The translations under genes and the position numbers were made by a program. From contig NZ_CP094326.1 in NCBI RefSeq assembly GCF_022760175.1, forward strand, positions 1 to 64,000: DNA of 64,000 bases, read 5' to 3'. Source of the DNA: Zhouia spongiae (lineage in GTDB: Bacteria > Bacteroidota > Bacteroidia > Flavobacteriales > Flavobacteriaceae). The first letter of the stretch is position 1. Each line of letters starts with the position of its first letter. The notes beneath the pieces were generated by a model. It saw only the letters and a list, made by a program, of their open reading frames with translations. It ran no database searches and had not been told where the DNA came from. Below, in pieces: positions 46,855 through 53,988 of the stretch.

Positions 46855-47729
46855 GGCCTGTCGATAAACGAGCAGCAGTTGGATATTTAGTCAAAGAGGA
46901 ACACTTAAGCATCCGGCGGGCCTGTACAGCACTCAGTCTAAGCATATCGGTTTACTATTATCGTTTTAAAGCCAAGACAGAGGATCGGCATATCATAGAT
47001 GAATTAGAGAAATTGGCGGAGGCTTATCCTACATATGGTTTTAAAAAGATGTATTATTTGTTACGGTCCAAAGGATATCTGTGGAACCATAAACGGGTTT
47101 ATAGGGTTTATGTGATGATGAGCCTGAACATTCGGCGAAAACGCAAGAGAAGGCTCCCTGCACGTATTAAAACACCACATATCATACCGGTGGACTGTAA
47201 TATTACCTGGAGTATGGATTTTATGCAGGATACCTTGATAAGCGGGAAGAGTTTTAGAACTTTTAATGTGATTGATGACCATAACAGGGAAGCTCTTATG
47301 ATAGGGATTGACACCTCACTGAGTGCCAGACGTATTGTGAGGGATCTGGACAGACTCATTAGTTGGAGAGGGGCTCCTAAAGTAGTACGAGTGGATAATG
47401 GCCCAGAGTTCACTTCAGCTGTATTCGACTCCTGGGCACGCAAACACAGTATCAAAATTTGTTTCACACAACCCGGTAAACCAACTCAAAACTCTTTAAT
47501 TGAGCGATTTAATGGCTCTTATAGAAAAGAGGTTTTAGATGCACATTTATTTTTTGAATTAAATCAGGTAAGAGATCAAACACAAACATGGCTATGGAAT
47601 TACAATAATATTAGGCCACACAAGTCCTTGGGATATAAAACCCCAGTCAATTTTGTAGAGCAAAGAAGCAAAACGCGTTTTGCATCCCTTATAATCGACC
47701 AACACTTAATGGAAAAATACTATATTTGA
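46842..47729 (+). CDS. IS3-family transposase OrfB (DDE catalytic part, translated by -1 frameshift)
   Basis: In the -1 frame, coding potential continues from the slip site: KALRPVDKRAAVGYLVKEEH leads into RRACTALSLSISVYYYRFKA (HTH_21) and the integrase core. The DDE triad is visible as D in ITWSMDFMQD, D in VVRVDNGPEFTS and E in NSLIERFNGSYR. An internal ATG at 47013 gives only a truncated form lacking the HTH_21 segment, so the frameshift product is the likely transposase. No stops interrupt the frame, so the element may still be active. Confidence 0.9.
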   Translation, partial: KKALRPVDKRAAVGYLVKEEHLSIRRACTALSLSISVYYYRFKAKTEDRHIIDELEKLAEAYPTYGFKKMYYLLRSKGYLWNHKRVYRVYVMMSLNIRRKRKRRLPARIKTPHIIPVDCNITWSMDFMQDTLISGKSFRTFNVIDDHNREALMIGIDTSLSARRIVRDLDRLISWRGAPKVVRVDNGPEFTSAVFDSWARKHSIKICFTQPGKPTQNSLIERFNGSYRKEVLDAHLFFELNQVRDQTQTWLWNYNNIRPHKSLGYKTPVNFVEQRSKTRFASLIIDQHLMEKYYI

Positions 47730-47732
47730 AAG

Positions 47733-47755
47733 TGCTTCTATTTAGGGGAGTCTTA
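47733..47755 (+). repeat. IS3-family right terminal inverted repeat
   Basis: GCTTCTATTTAGGGGAGTCT followed by TAC, the imperfect complement of the left end. Confidence 0.75.
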
Positions 47756-47885
47756 CAATAACAAGTATCTTGAATTGGATATCCGCAAGACTCTGGAATT
47801 AGCAAGTAGTCTCATGCCCTTTGAGGAAGGAGAGTTTTTAGATGAAGCCTATAAAATGTTAGTTAAAAGTGAGAAACCTAAATGA
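47754..47885 (+). pseudogene. C-terminal remnant of an interrupted gene
   Basis: An open frame of 43 codons runs from the IS right end to TGA at 47883-47885 (DIRKTLELASSLMPFEEGEF, then LDEAYKMLVKSEKPK). It has no start and abuts the IS, so it looks like the tail of a gene the IS entered. I do not recognise the protein, and I did not find a matching 5' part to the left of the IS. Confidence 0.45.
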
Positions 47886-47924
47886 AAACGATACCAAAAA
47901 CAATATTTTTTTGGCTTAATAATG

Positions 47925-47979
47925 AATTTCCTTTCAATGCGCTCCTCGTAAAACGACGGGAGTGTATTGAAAGGAAATT
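47925..47979. ncRNA. Long hairpin of unknown role in the accessory region
   Basis: AATTTCCTTTCAAT on the left arm matches perfectly with the right arm (ATTGAAAGGAAATT). The stem extends inward through GCGCTCC.TCG against CGACGGGAGTGT with wobble pairs, around a short TAAAA loop. That makes an arm of roughly 24 bases. It could be a terminator for a plus-strand transcript or part of a non-coding RNA downstream of the retron RT (minus strand). The function cannot be decided from sequence. Confidence 0.5.
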
Positions 47980-48286
47980 TTATGTTACAAATTATAATTT
48001 ATGCTAAAAAATAATCTTGTATTTAATTAGGCTTTCATATATGAAATGTACCTTTTAAAAGATATCCTGAAAACGTTTTTCCGTGATTTTTGCTGCAAAA
48101 AAATGCCTGTTTTCGGGGCTTCCGAAGGTTTTTGCTGCAAATTCCGTGAAAAATAGAATTCACAAAACTACACAATAATCTGTTTTTCAATGAATTAACA
48201 AAAGTAACGTCGCTTTAGCGCGTTACCCTCTTGCTCTTCATTCGAAGAGCATGTTTTTCAAATTAATAGATAAAGAATAATGGACG
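47980..48286 (-). other. Structured non-coding region downstream of the retron RT
   Basis: No gene is seen. On the plus strand TTTTTGCTGCAAA occurs twice (about 48088 and 48129) flanked outward by CCGTGA (48081 and 48144), in mirror order around GGGGCTTCCGAAGG. GTAACG-T-CGCTTTAGCG-CGTTAC (about 48204-48226) is a near-perfect palindrome. TGCTCTTC-ATTC-GAAGAGCA (about 48232-48251) is a further perfect hairpin followed by TGTTTTT. On the minus strand the GTAACG palindrome is followed by TTTTG, so it could end the RT operon. The region as a whole is unusually rich in paired elements. Confidence 0.55.
48232..48258 (+). terminator. Hairpin with T-run next to the RT stop
   Basis: TGCTCTTC / GAAGAGCA stem with a 4-base loop, followed on the plus strand by TGTTTTTC. 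It sits 29 bases beyond the RT stop codon. It could terminate plus-strand transcription entering from the IS side. Confidence 0.55.
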
Positions 48287-49321
48287 CTAGTTGTTGGATA
48301 TCGGTTTAAAACTTTTCTTATAGAGAAACTCGGAGTATTTTTTACTAAACTTTGGTTCTATAGAATTTATATAAAGTAACCATCCATTAATTTTACTTTG
48401 TAATTCAGAAATGGCTAAATCCACTTTATTTTTCACATCTTCATTTGTCTTATAATCTTTATTTTTCACTTTTAATTTATGCATAACATGGCCTTTATAA
48501 CCATATTTTTTTATATAATAGATTTCTTGTCGTATTTTTTTCTTAATTCTTTTAGCAATCCTTGGATAATCAGGATCAAAAACGGTTAACCCTGTTACAT
48601 ATTGTTTACTTCCTCTTTTCATCATCCTAGTTTTACTTTCATTAACTTCAAATCCAAATTTCTTTAAATTTTCAACAATAAAATCATGAATTTCAAATTC
48701 TTCATCAGACGAAAAATATAAATCGTCTGCATATCTAGTATAGGTTATGTTTTTAGAAATATTAGAGAAAACATTATCTAAATCTATAAATACAATATTA
48801 GCCAAAGTCGGACTAGTATGAAACCCTTGGGCAAGAGTATTATTAATCGTAACTATTTTACATAAACAGTCTAAAACAGCTTTGTTAAAACCTAATCTCA
48901 TAAAAGCTTTTTCAAGCATATCAGAGTTTATACATTCAAAATAATCTTTTAGGTCAACTTTGTAAACATATTTCTTTCCAAGATGTTGAGACGCATTAGA
49001 CTGGACACTTCTTCCTTTAATAAAACCAAAAACATTTTTAGAAGGAACATAAATCTTACTTAACTTTTTATTTAAAACTTTCAAACAATTTATTACGCTA
49101 TCAGATACTGGCGAATATACAGTCCTTATTCCTCCATTTTTTTTATAAATCTTAATTTTTTTTATCACTAAAGTTAAATCACTATTATCTGCTCGATACT
49201 TTAATATTTCTCTAGCGCTTAACCCTATGTAATCATTCTCACATATAGTTTTCAATAAGTTTTTGTCTAACTTAAGATAATTAGCTAATAAGTTTAAATT
49301 GTTTATATCCGATACTTTCAT
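48287..49321 (-). CDS. Retron-type reverse transcriptase
   Basis: 344 residues from the ATG at 49321; a TTG at 49366 would give 359. Positions below use the longer form. RT motifs run in order: VYKVDLKDYFECI (first catalytic Asp), LAQGFHTSPTLAN (180-190), YADDLYFSS (YADD at 212-215) and YVTGLTV. Two features are hallmarks of retron RTs: an N-A-x-x-H segment (NASQH, 124-128) before the first catalytic Asp, and the VTG motif after the YADD. The QG-x-x-TSP box reads QGFHTSP rather than the common QGAPTSP. The gene follows the DUF3800 gene on the same strand. It should make a multicopy single-stranded DNA from a nearby ncRNA, in an anti-phage module. No ncRNA was identified with certainty. Confidence 0.88.
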   Translation of the reverse strand: MKVSDINNLNLLANYLKLDKNLLKTICENDYIGLSAREILKYRADNSDLTLVIKKIKIYKKNGGIRTVYSPVSDSVINCLKVLNKKLSKIYVPSKNVFGFIKGRSVQSNASQHLGKKYVYKVDLKDYFECINSDMLEKAFMRLGFNKAVLDCLCKIVTINNTLAQGFHTSPTLANIVFIDLDNVFSNISKNITYTRYADDLYFSSDEEFEIHDFIVENLKKFGFEVNESKTRMMKRGSKQYVTGLTVFDPDYPRIAKRIKKKIRQEIYYIKKYGYKGHVMHKLKVKNKDYKTNEDVKNKVDLAISELQSKINGWLLYINSIEPKFSKKYSEFLYKKSFKPISNN

Positions 49322-49392
49322 ATAAAAAGAGGCAGTGACCAAGGTAACAAGTTTGTGTTTTTCCAAATCGAATACGACTCGTATCCGTTAAT
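49322..49392 (-). promoter_or_regulatory. 71-base gap between DUF3800 and RT genes with a palindrome
   Basis: Contains the 13-base palindrome ATACGACTCGTAT (49372-49384) just after the DUF3800 stop. Further on, AGTGACC and GGTAAC segments (about 49334-49348) can partly pair. It is too short for a full msr-msd unless the RNA overlaps the 3' end of the DUF3800 gene. Confidence 0.35.
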
Positions 49393-50136
49393 TTATCCTC
49401 GGTCTCCTGCCATTTTATTTCTAATATTTTTAATTTCAACTAAATGTTCCAAATCGCCTTTTCTACTATAAAAAGAATTATCATCAAGCACATTAATTAG
49501 TGCTATTTTATCCTTTAATATTTCAAAATTCTGTAGAGTCCTTTTTTGAGGTTTATCATTTGGGTTTAAAACAGAATATAAATTATAGTTAACATAATCT
49601 ATAACAGCCATATTTACATTTTCTTTCCCCACTATCTCATACTCCACATCATATTTTTTACTAAGACCAGAAAACAATTCATCCAATATATTCTTCAAAG
49701 ACTTTTTTTCAACCTCTAAAGTCTCAAAAATAAAACAATTTTTATCTTCTCTATTTTTACTAACTCTAGGTTTAATCAATTTTCTTAACATCAAATCAAT
49801 TATTTCATAATCCTCTTTTTCTTTTTTAAGGTTTTTAAAATACGAAGACATCTTGTTAGTAACCACAAAGTAACCTCTAAAATTTAAGTAAGGTAAAATT
49901 TTATACATTTCAGCTCTAATATCAAAATGATCATCAACCGCATGGAAATTCCTTTCAATCAAACTTTTTCGGAAATCTTCATAATAAACCTCTTCAATTA
50001 TAGAGCTTTTTAATTCTTCAATACTCTTTTCGAGAGTAGAAGGAGTATCTGTTTTAATACAGCCATACAAAAATATAGCGGAATCATTATTAACATGTCC
50101 CGCTTCATCAATATAGAAATAATTAGTTTTTTTCAC
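49393..50136 (-). CDS. DUF3800 protein, putative retron effector
   Basis: 247 residues with a GTG start at 50136; an in-frame stop lies two codons upstream, so no earlier start exists. The N-terminal YFYIDEAGHVNN is the signature of DUF3800 (usual form YIDESG), a group with an RNase H-like fold. Other acidic positions (FETLEVEKKSL, VNMAVIDYVNY) fit the family core. DUF3800 is a recorded accessory of one retron class (type VII in the published typing, as I recall it). It is therefore proposed as the nuclease-like effector whose activity is kept in check by the RT-msDNA complex. The catalytic role is inferred, not shown. Confidence 0.85.
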   Translation of the reverse strand: MKKTNYFYIDEAGHVNNDSAIFLYGCIKTDTPSTLEKSIEELKSSIIEEVYYEDFRKSLIERNFHAVDDHFDIRAEMYKILPYLNFRGYFVVTNKMSSYFKNLKKEKEDYEIIDLMLRKLIKPRVSKNREDKNCFIFETLEVEKKSLKNILDELFSGLSKKYDVEYEIVGKENVNMAVIDYVNYNLYSVLNPNDKPQKRTLQNFEILKDKIALINVLDDNSFYSRKGDLEHLVEIKNIRNKMAGDRG

Positions 50137-50264
50137 TTTTTAAAAATAAGTATTAATAAATGAAAATTCTAACGGACTTACAACAAAAAGGTCGACAATT
50201 GTTTGAGTTGGAAATGATTTATTTTCCCCCTCCAATTTTTTGTAAAGAATATCTATTTTAAATA
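50137..50264 (-). promoter_or_regulatory. 128-base gap upstream of the DUF3800 gene; likely promoter, possible ncRNA site
   Basis: On the minus strand this gap reads from the integrase stop to the GTG start of the DUF3800 gene. It includes a GGAGGGGGAAAATAAATC stretch and AACAATTGTCGACCTTTTTG. No strong long stem is visible, so the usual msr-msd shape is not obvious. It is the standard place to look for the retron RNA, as it is upstream of the operon. Confidence 0.35.
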
Positions 50265-51536
50265 TTACTTTAATTCAATTTTAGATAATATTCCATACCT
50301 TTTATTTTTATCCTTTAACTTAAACCTATCCAATAAATCGGAAATATCTTCACTTATTTTAGTCTCCACAACCCTTGCATATAATTGTGTGGTGGTAAGC
50401 TTGGAATGACCCAATAATTTTGATACCGTTTCAATAGGCACGCCATTAGAGAGCAATACGGTAGTGGCAAAGGTATGTCGTGCCACATGGAATGTAATAT
50501 TCTTATGGATGTTACACATTGCTGATATCTCTTTCAAGTATTTATTGGTCTTTTGATTGGAATTTACAGGTAATAAATATCCCATTGAATCCGTCGCCTG
50601 TAAAATTCTATATTTTTCAATGATTTCCCAAGCTTTTGGCAGTAACGGTACTTTAACACGTTCGTCTGTTTTTTCTCTTTTAGTAAATATCCAATAGTTC
50701 CCATCGATCCCCTGTACGATATTGTCGTCGGTTAGTTCCTTTACATCCACATAAGACAAGCCTGTATAGCAGGAAAACACAAAACAATCCTTTACCCGTT
50801 GTAAACGTTCACTTGTAAACTCTGTACTTTCTAACAGTTCCAATTCCCTTTCGCTCAGGTAAGCCCTATCGTATTTCTGATACTTCAATTGGAATTGGTT
50901 GAACGGGTTTTTGTGCATCCATTCCAATTTAACAGCAAGGTTTACCATTTTTTTGAAACGTTCCAAATGTTTCATAACTCCGTTGTTGCTTAACATGAGC
51001 TGTTTCCGGGAATTCCTGTAATTGCGAAGGAAGTGTTCAAAATCGGTTACAAATTCGTAGTTCAATTGCTTTAGATAGATGTCCTTTAATCTTCTTTTCT
51101 TTAGCAGGAATTTGTACAGATATTTTTCAGTTGTATAATAATTTTTCATTGTCCCTCTTTTAAGAACAAATGCCATATTTCCATAATGGTAAGCAATGAG
51201 TTCCCGTAAGGTCTTACTGTTATCATCCTCTCCAAGATACCGAGCTTTAATAGCTTCAGAGGATATAAACTTGTCTTCCTCTAAAATCTCCTTATGGCAC
51301 TCCAAAAGCCTGTTATATACCTCGTCTAAATAGGTATTTAACGTTCTTACCTGTTGGGAATTGCCTCTGCCTCGGCTTTTGTTACTATCCCAATCTTTAA
51401 TTGGAATTACTCGTTTTAAACTGATTTCTGCACGCTTTCCGTTAATTGTGATGCGTACATAGATGGAAAGTTGTTTGTGATTACTTCTTGATTTTCTAGT
51501 AAAGAAAATTACCGTAAAGGTGTGTTTTGTCTTCAT
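50265..51536 (-). CDS. Tyrosine-type site-specific integrase
   Basis: 423 residues from the ATG at 51536. A TTG at 51581 could add 15 residues. An Arm-DNA-binding N-terminus (TVIFFTRKSRSNHKQLSIYV) is followed by a SAM-like core-binding domain (about 110-210). The catalytic domain shows CFVFSCYTGLSYVDVKEL at the expected box I position, HVARHTFATTV (H-x-x-R), LLGHSKLTTTQ and the nucleophile Tyr of LYARVVETKI. It is the CTnDOT/Bacteroidota island type. It lies 215 bases from the 3' end of tRNA-Pro, pointing away from it, the usual layout for tRNA-targeted islands. Confidence 0.93.
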   Translation of the reverse strand: MKTKHTFTVIFFTRKSRSNHKQLSIYVRITINGKRAEISLKRVIPIKDWDSNKSRGRGNSQQVRTLNTYLDEVYNRLLECHKEILEEDKFISSEAIKARYLGEDDNSKTLRELIAYHYGNMAFVLKRGTMKNYYTTEKYLYKFLLKKRRLKDIYLKQLNYEFVTDFEHFLRNYRNSRKQLMLSNNGVMKHLERFKKMVNLAVKLEWMHKNPFNQFQLKYQKYDRAYLSERELELLESTEFTSERLQRVKDCFVFSCYTGLSYVDVKELTDDNIVQGIDGNYWIFTKREKTDERVKVPLLPKAWEIIEKYRILQATDSMGYLLPVNSNQKTNKYLKEISAMCNIHKNITFHVARHTFATTVLLSNGVPIETVSKLLGHSKLTTTQLYARVVETKISEDISDLLDRFKLKDKNKRYGILSKIELK

Positions 51537-51627
51537 TTTCAATGACTTTGAGTTAAACAATATTGTTAAATCGAAAGTCAAATCATACCCGAAGGTTCTC
51601 TAAAGATAGTACAATTTTGATGAAACA

Positions 51628-51648
51628 TTGCACACCGAATTGCACACC
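51628..51648. repeat. Tandem 9-mers upstream of the integrase
   Basis: TTGCACACC occurs at 51628-51636 and 51640-51648, spaced 12 bases apart, between the integrase start and tRNA-Pro. Such short direct repeats near an att site are often arm-type integrase or excisionase binding sites. Confidence 0.45.
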
Positions 51649-51696
51649 TTTTATATGGTTTTAAATGAATTAAAATAAGTGTATAAAAAACGAAAA

Positions 51697-51727
51697 ACAC
51701 TGAAAATCATACGATTAACAGTGTTTT
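51697..51727. terminator. Inverted repeat between the integrase and tRNA-Pro
   Basis: AACACTG / CAGTGTT with a loop of about 16 and a T-run after the right arm. On the plus strand CAGTGTTTTG is terminator-like. On the minus strand it is just downstream of the tRNA and could end its transcript. Confidence 0.45.
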
Positions 51728-51750
51728 GATTCTAGTTGATACTAGGTTCG

Positions 51751-51825
51751 TCGGGGTGGCAGGATTCGAACCTGCGACCTCCTCGTCCCAAACGAGGCGC
51801 GATAACCGGGCTACGCTACACCCCG
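51751..51825 (-). tRNA. tRNA-Pro (anticodon TGG)
   Basis: The complement folds as a standard cloverleaf: acceptor CGGGGTG/CACCCCG, D-arm, anticodon stem CCTCG/CGAGG with loop TTTGGGA (anticodon TGG), and T-arm with GGTTCGAATCC. The discriminator base is A and CCA is not encoded. The length is 75 bases. Its 3' end faces the integrase, so it is the likely attachment site of the island to its left. Confidence 0.95.
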
Positions 51826-51988
51826 AAAAATCATAATCTTGTCGTGTAGTTTATCTCGAACTTGATGAGAGACTACAACCCCCCGAACGATTTTCGGAGT
51901 GCAAATATAACATATTAATCCACAAAACAAACTTTTTTTCTTAGCTTTTAATAAGCATTATTTGTAAATTCCCTGAAAATCATTGATT

Positions 51989-53101
51989 ATGAACAAGTTT
52001 ATCGTATATATATTTTTTTCTTTCACGCTCTTCTCCTGTGCGCAAAGTAAGGACAATGAAATTAAAGCTCCTGAAAACCTTGAATATAAAACAGAACTGG
52101 TAGTTCCCGATCTTTCTATTCCCTGGGGAATGGTATTCTTACCCGACGGGTCAATGCTGATTACCGAAAAATCCGGAACCTTGATTCATTTTATAAATGG
52201 AGAAAAAAAGATTATTAAAAATACTCCGGAGATATATAACCGCGGACAGGGAGGGTTTTTAGACATAGAACTACATCCTGATTACAAAAATAACGGCTGG
52301 ATCTATTTTTCGTTTGCCTCGGAAACAGGAAATGGCTCAGGAGGAAATACAGCAATAATGAGAGCCAGACTCTCAGGAGACTCGCTGGTTGAAAACGAAC
52401 TGCTGTATAAAGCCGAACCCAATTCTACCCGGGGACAACATTTTGGTTCGAGAATAGAATTTGACCCTCAGGGATATTTATACTTCTCTATTGGAGACAG
52501 GGGAGACAGGGATGTAAACCCACAAGACATTACCAAAGACTGCGGAAAAATATACAGACTACACGATGATGGAAATATCCCTGCTGACAATCCGTTTTAT
52601 AATGAACCTGATGCAAAAAAAGCCATATTCAGCTATGGTCACAGAAATCCCCAGGGAATGATCAGGCATCCTTCTACAGGCGACATATGGACTCACGAAC
52701 ACGGTCCTCAGGGTGGCGACGAGATCAACATCATAAAAAAAGGAGCCAACTATGGCTGGCCTGTAATTACATACGGTATTAACTACAGTGGTACTCCCAT
52801 TACTGAAACCACAGAAAAAGAGGGAATGGAACAACCGCTCTATTATTGGGTACCTTCTATAGCACCCAGCGGTATGGATTTCGTTTCTTCTGATCGATAT
52901 CCGGACTGGAAAGGAAACCTGCTGGTCGGTTCTCTCAAATTTCAATATCTGGAACGAATGATTATAAAAAACAATCAGGTAACGGAACGTATAAAATTAT
53001 TTGACGGAATCGGCAGACTGCGCAATATCAAGCAAGCTCCGGATGGCTACATCTATATAGCTGTAGAAAACGAAGGCATCTTTAAAATTGTTCCAAAATA
53101 G
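51989..53101 (+). CDS. PQQ-dependent sugar (aldose/sorbosone) dehydrogenase-like lipoprotein
   Basis: 370 residues from the ATG at 51989; a TTG two codons earlier is less likely. Lipoprotein signal (YIFFSFTLFSC) is followed by a six-bladed GSDH propeller: LSIPWGMVFLPDGSMLITEK, GQGGFLDIELHPDYKNNGWI, GQHFGSRIEFDPQGYLYFSI, YGHRNPQGMIRHPSTGDIW and HEHGPQGGDEINIIKKGANY, which include the residues that bind PQQ and calcium in soluble glucose dehydrogenase. It likely oxidises aldoses in the periplasm, if PQQ is available. The gene ends two bases before the end of the convergent murQ. Confidence 0.92.
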   Translation: MNKFIVYIFFSFTLFSCAQSKDNEIKAPENLEYKTELVVPDLSIPWGMVFLPDGSMLITEKSGTLIHFINGEKKIIKNTPEIYNRGQGGFLDIELHPDYKNNGWIYFSFASETGNGSGGNTAIMRARLSGDSLVENELLYKAEPNSTRGQHFGSRIEFDPQGYLYFSIGDRGDRDVNPQDITKDCGKIYRLHDDGNIPADNPFYNEPDAKKAIFSYGHRNPQGMIRHPSTGDIWTHEHGPQGGDEINIIKKGANYGWPVITYGINYSGTPITETTEKEGMEQPLYYWVPSIAPSGMDFVSSDRYPDWKGNLLVGSLKFQYLERMIIKNNQVTERIKLFDGIGRLRNIKQAPDGYIYIAVENEGIFKIVPK

Positions 53102-53102
53102 T

Positions 53103-53915
53103 TTATTTGTTAGCATCAATAGCTGCCTTAACAGACCCGTGCTTTTTCAATAAAGCCAATGCTTTATCCATATCGACATTTAACACTTCCGTTATAAAAC
53201 GGGCGCCTCGGTCTACAAGCTTATTATTGTTTAACTGCATATTAACCATCTTGTTCCCTTCTACCCTTCCGATTTTAATCATTAAAGCGGTACTTATCAT
53301 GTTAAGAACCAGTTTTTGAGAAGTCCCGCTTTTCATCCGTGTACTCCCGGTAACAAACTCGGGACCTACATTTACCGCAATCGGAATATCCACAGAACCG
53401 GCCAAAGGCGATCCCGGATTATTGGTAATACAGGCCGTTAAAATGCCGTGTTTACGTGCATCCTTAACACCTCCTGTAACATATGGAGTCGTTCCTGAAG
53501 CTGCAATCCCTACCACCACATCATTCTTATTTATATCATGCTCCTTTAAATCTACCCAGGCTTGCTGTGTATCATCCTCGGCAAACTCAACGGCCTTTCT
53601 GATAGCGGTATCTCCTCCTGCAATTAAACCAATTACCCTCTCATGTGGCAAACCAAAAGTAGGAGGAATTTCCGAAGCGTCTAAGATCCCCAATCGTCCA
53701 CTGGTCCCGGCTCCTATATAAAATAAACGTCCGCCATCAACAAATCTAACAGCCAGTTCATCTACCAGCCTGGAAACAGCCGGAATAACTTCCTGTACCG
53801 CTAACGCTACTTTTTGATCTTCCTTGTTCATATTGGAAAGAATCTCATCTGTTGTCATATTTTCCAAATGATCATACAAAGAAGTCTGCTCGGTTATTTT
53901 AGTGAATTCGCCCAT
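53103..53915 (-). CDS. murQ: N-acetylmuramic acid 6-phosphate etherase
   Basis: 270 residues, in the usual size range. SIS-fold motifs FYIGAGTSGRLGILDASEIP (about 64-83), GDTAIRKAVE with EFAEDD, GIAASGTTPYVTGGVKDARK and the TGSTRMKSGTSQKLVLNMIS signature identify MurQ. It cleaves the lactyl ether of MurNAc-6-P to give GlcNAc-6-P and lactate. It is divergent from anmK (73 bases), which makes the MurNAc-6-P substrate from anhydro-MurNAc, so the pair forms a peptidoglycan recycling unit. Confidence 0.96.
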   Translation of the reverse strand: MGEFTKITEQTSLYDHLENMTTDEILSNMNKEDQKVALAVQEVIPAVSRLVDELAVRFVDGGRLFYIGAGTSGRLGILDASEIPPTFGLPHERVIGLIAGGDTAIRKAVEFAEDDTQQAWVDLKEHDINKNDVVVGIAASGTTPYVTGGVKDARKHGILTACITNNPGSPLAGSVDIPIAVNVGPEFVTGSTRMKSGTSQKLVLNMISTALMIKIGRVEGNKMVNMQLNNNKLVDRGARFITEVLNVDMDKALALLKKHGSVKAAIDANK

Positions 53916-53988
53916 CAGTTATAAAATTAGATTCATTAGCCACAAAGTTATAAATTTGGAGAACGTACATATATAAATTTATTTCCTT

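Larger units (their letters stand above)
46530..47755 (+). mobile_element. IS3-family insertion sequence, apparently complete
   Basis: About 1.23 kb bounded by imperfect inverted repeats: GTAAGGCTCCCTAAAAAACG on the left (46530) and, on the complement of the right end, GTAAGACTCCCCTAAATAG (47755). It carries orfA and orfB with an A7G slippery heptamer between them. No target-site duplication of 3-5 bases is visible at the flanks, so it may have been rearranged after insertion or my end assignment is off by a base or two. Confidence 0.85.

Noticed and set aside
47013-47729. Treating OrfB as starting at the ATG 47013
   Set aside because: Coding sequence in the same frame continues upstream to the A7G slip site with HTH_21-like residues, so the frameshift fusion is the better model.
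48080-48160. CRISPR-like array from the repeated TTTTTGCTGCAAA units
   Set aside because: Only two copies, arranged with flanking CCGTGA in mirror order, with no cas genes nearby; it is a structured element and not an array.
51751-51825. att-site duplicate of the tRNA-Pro 3' end elsewhere in the window
   Set aside because: I looked for GGATTCGAACC-type matches to the left and found none by eye, so no attR is reported.
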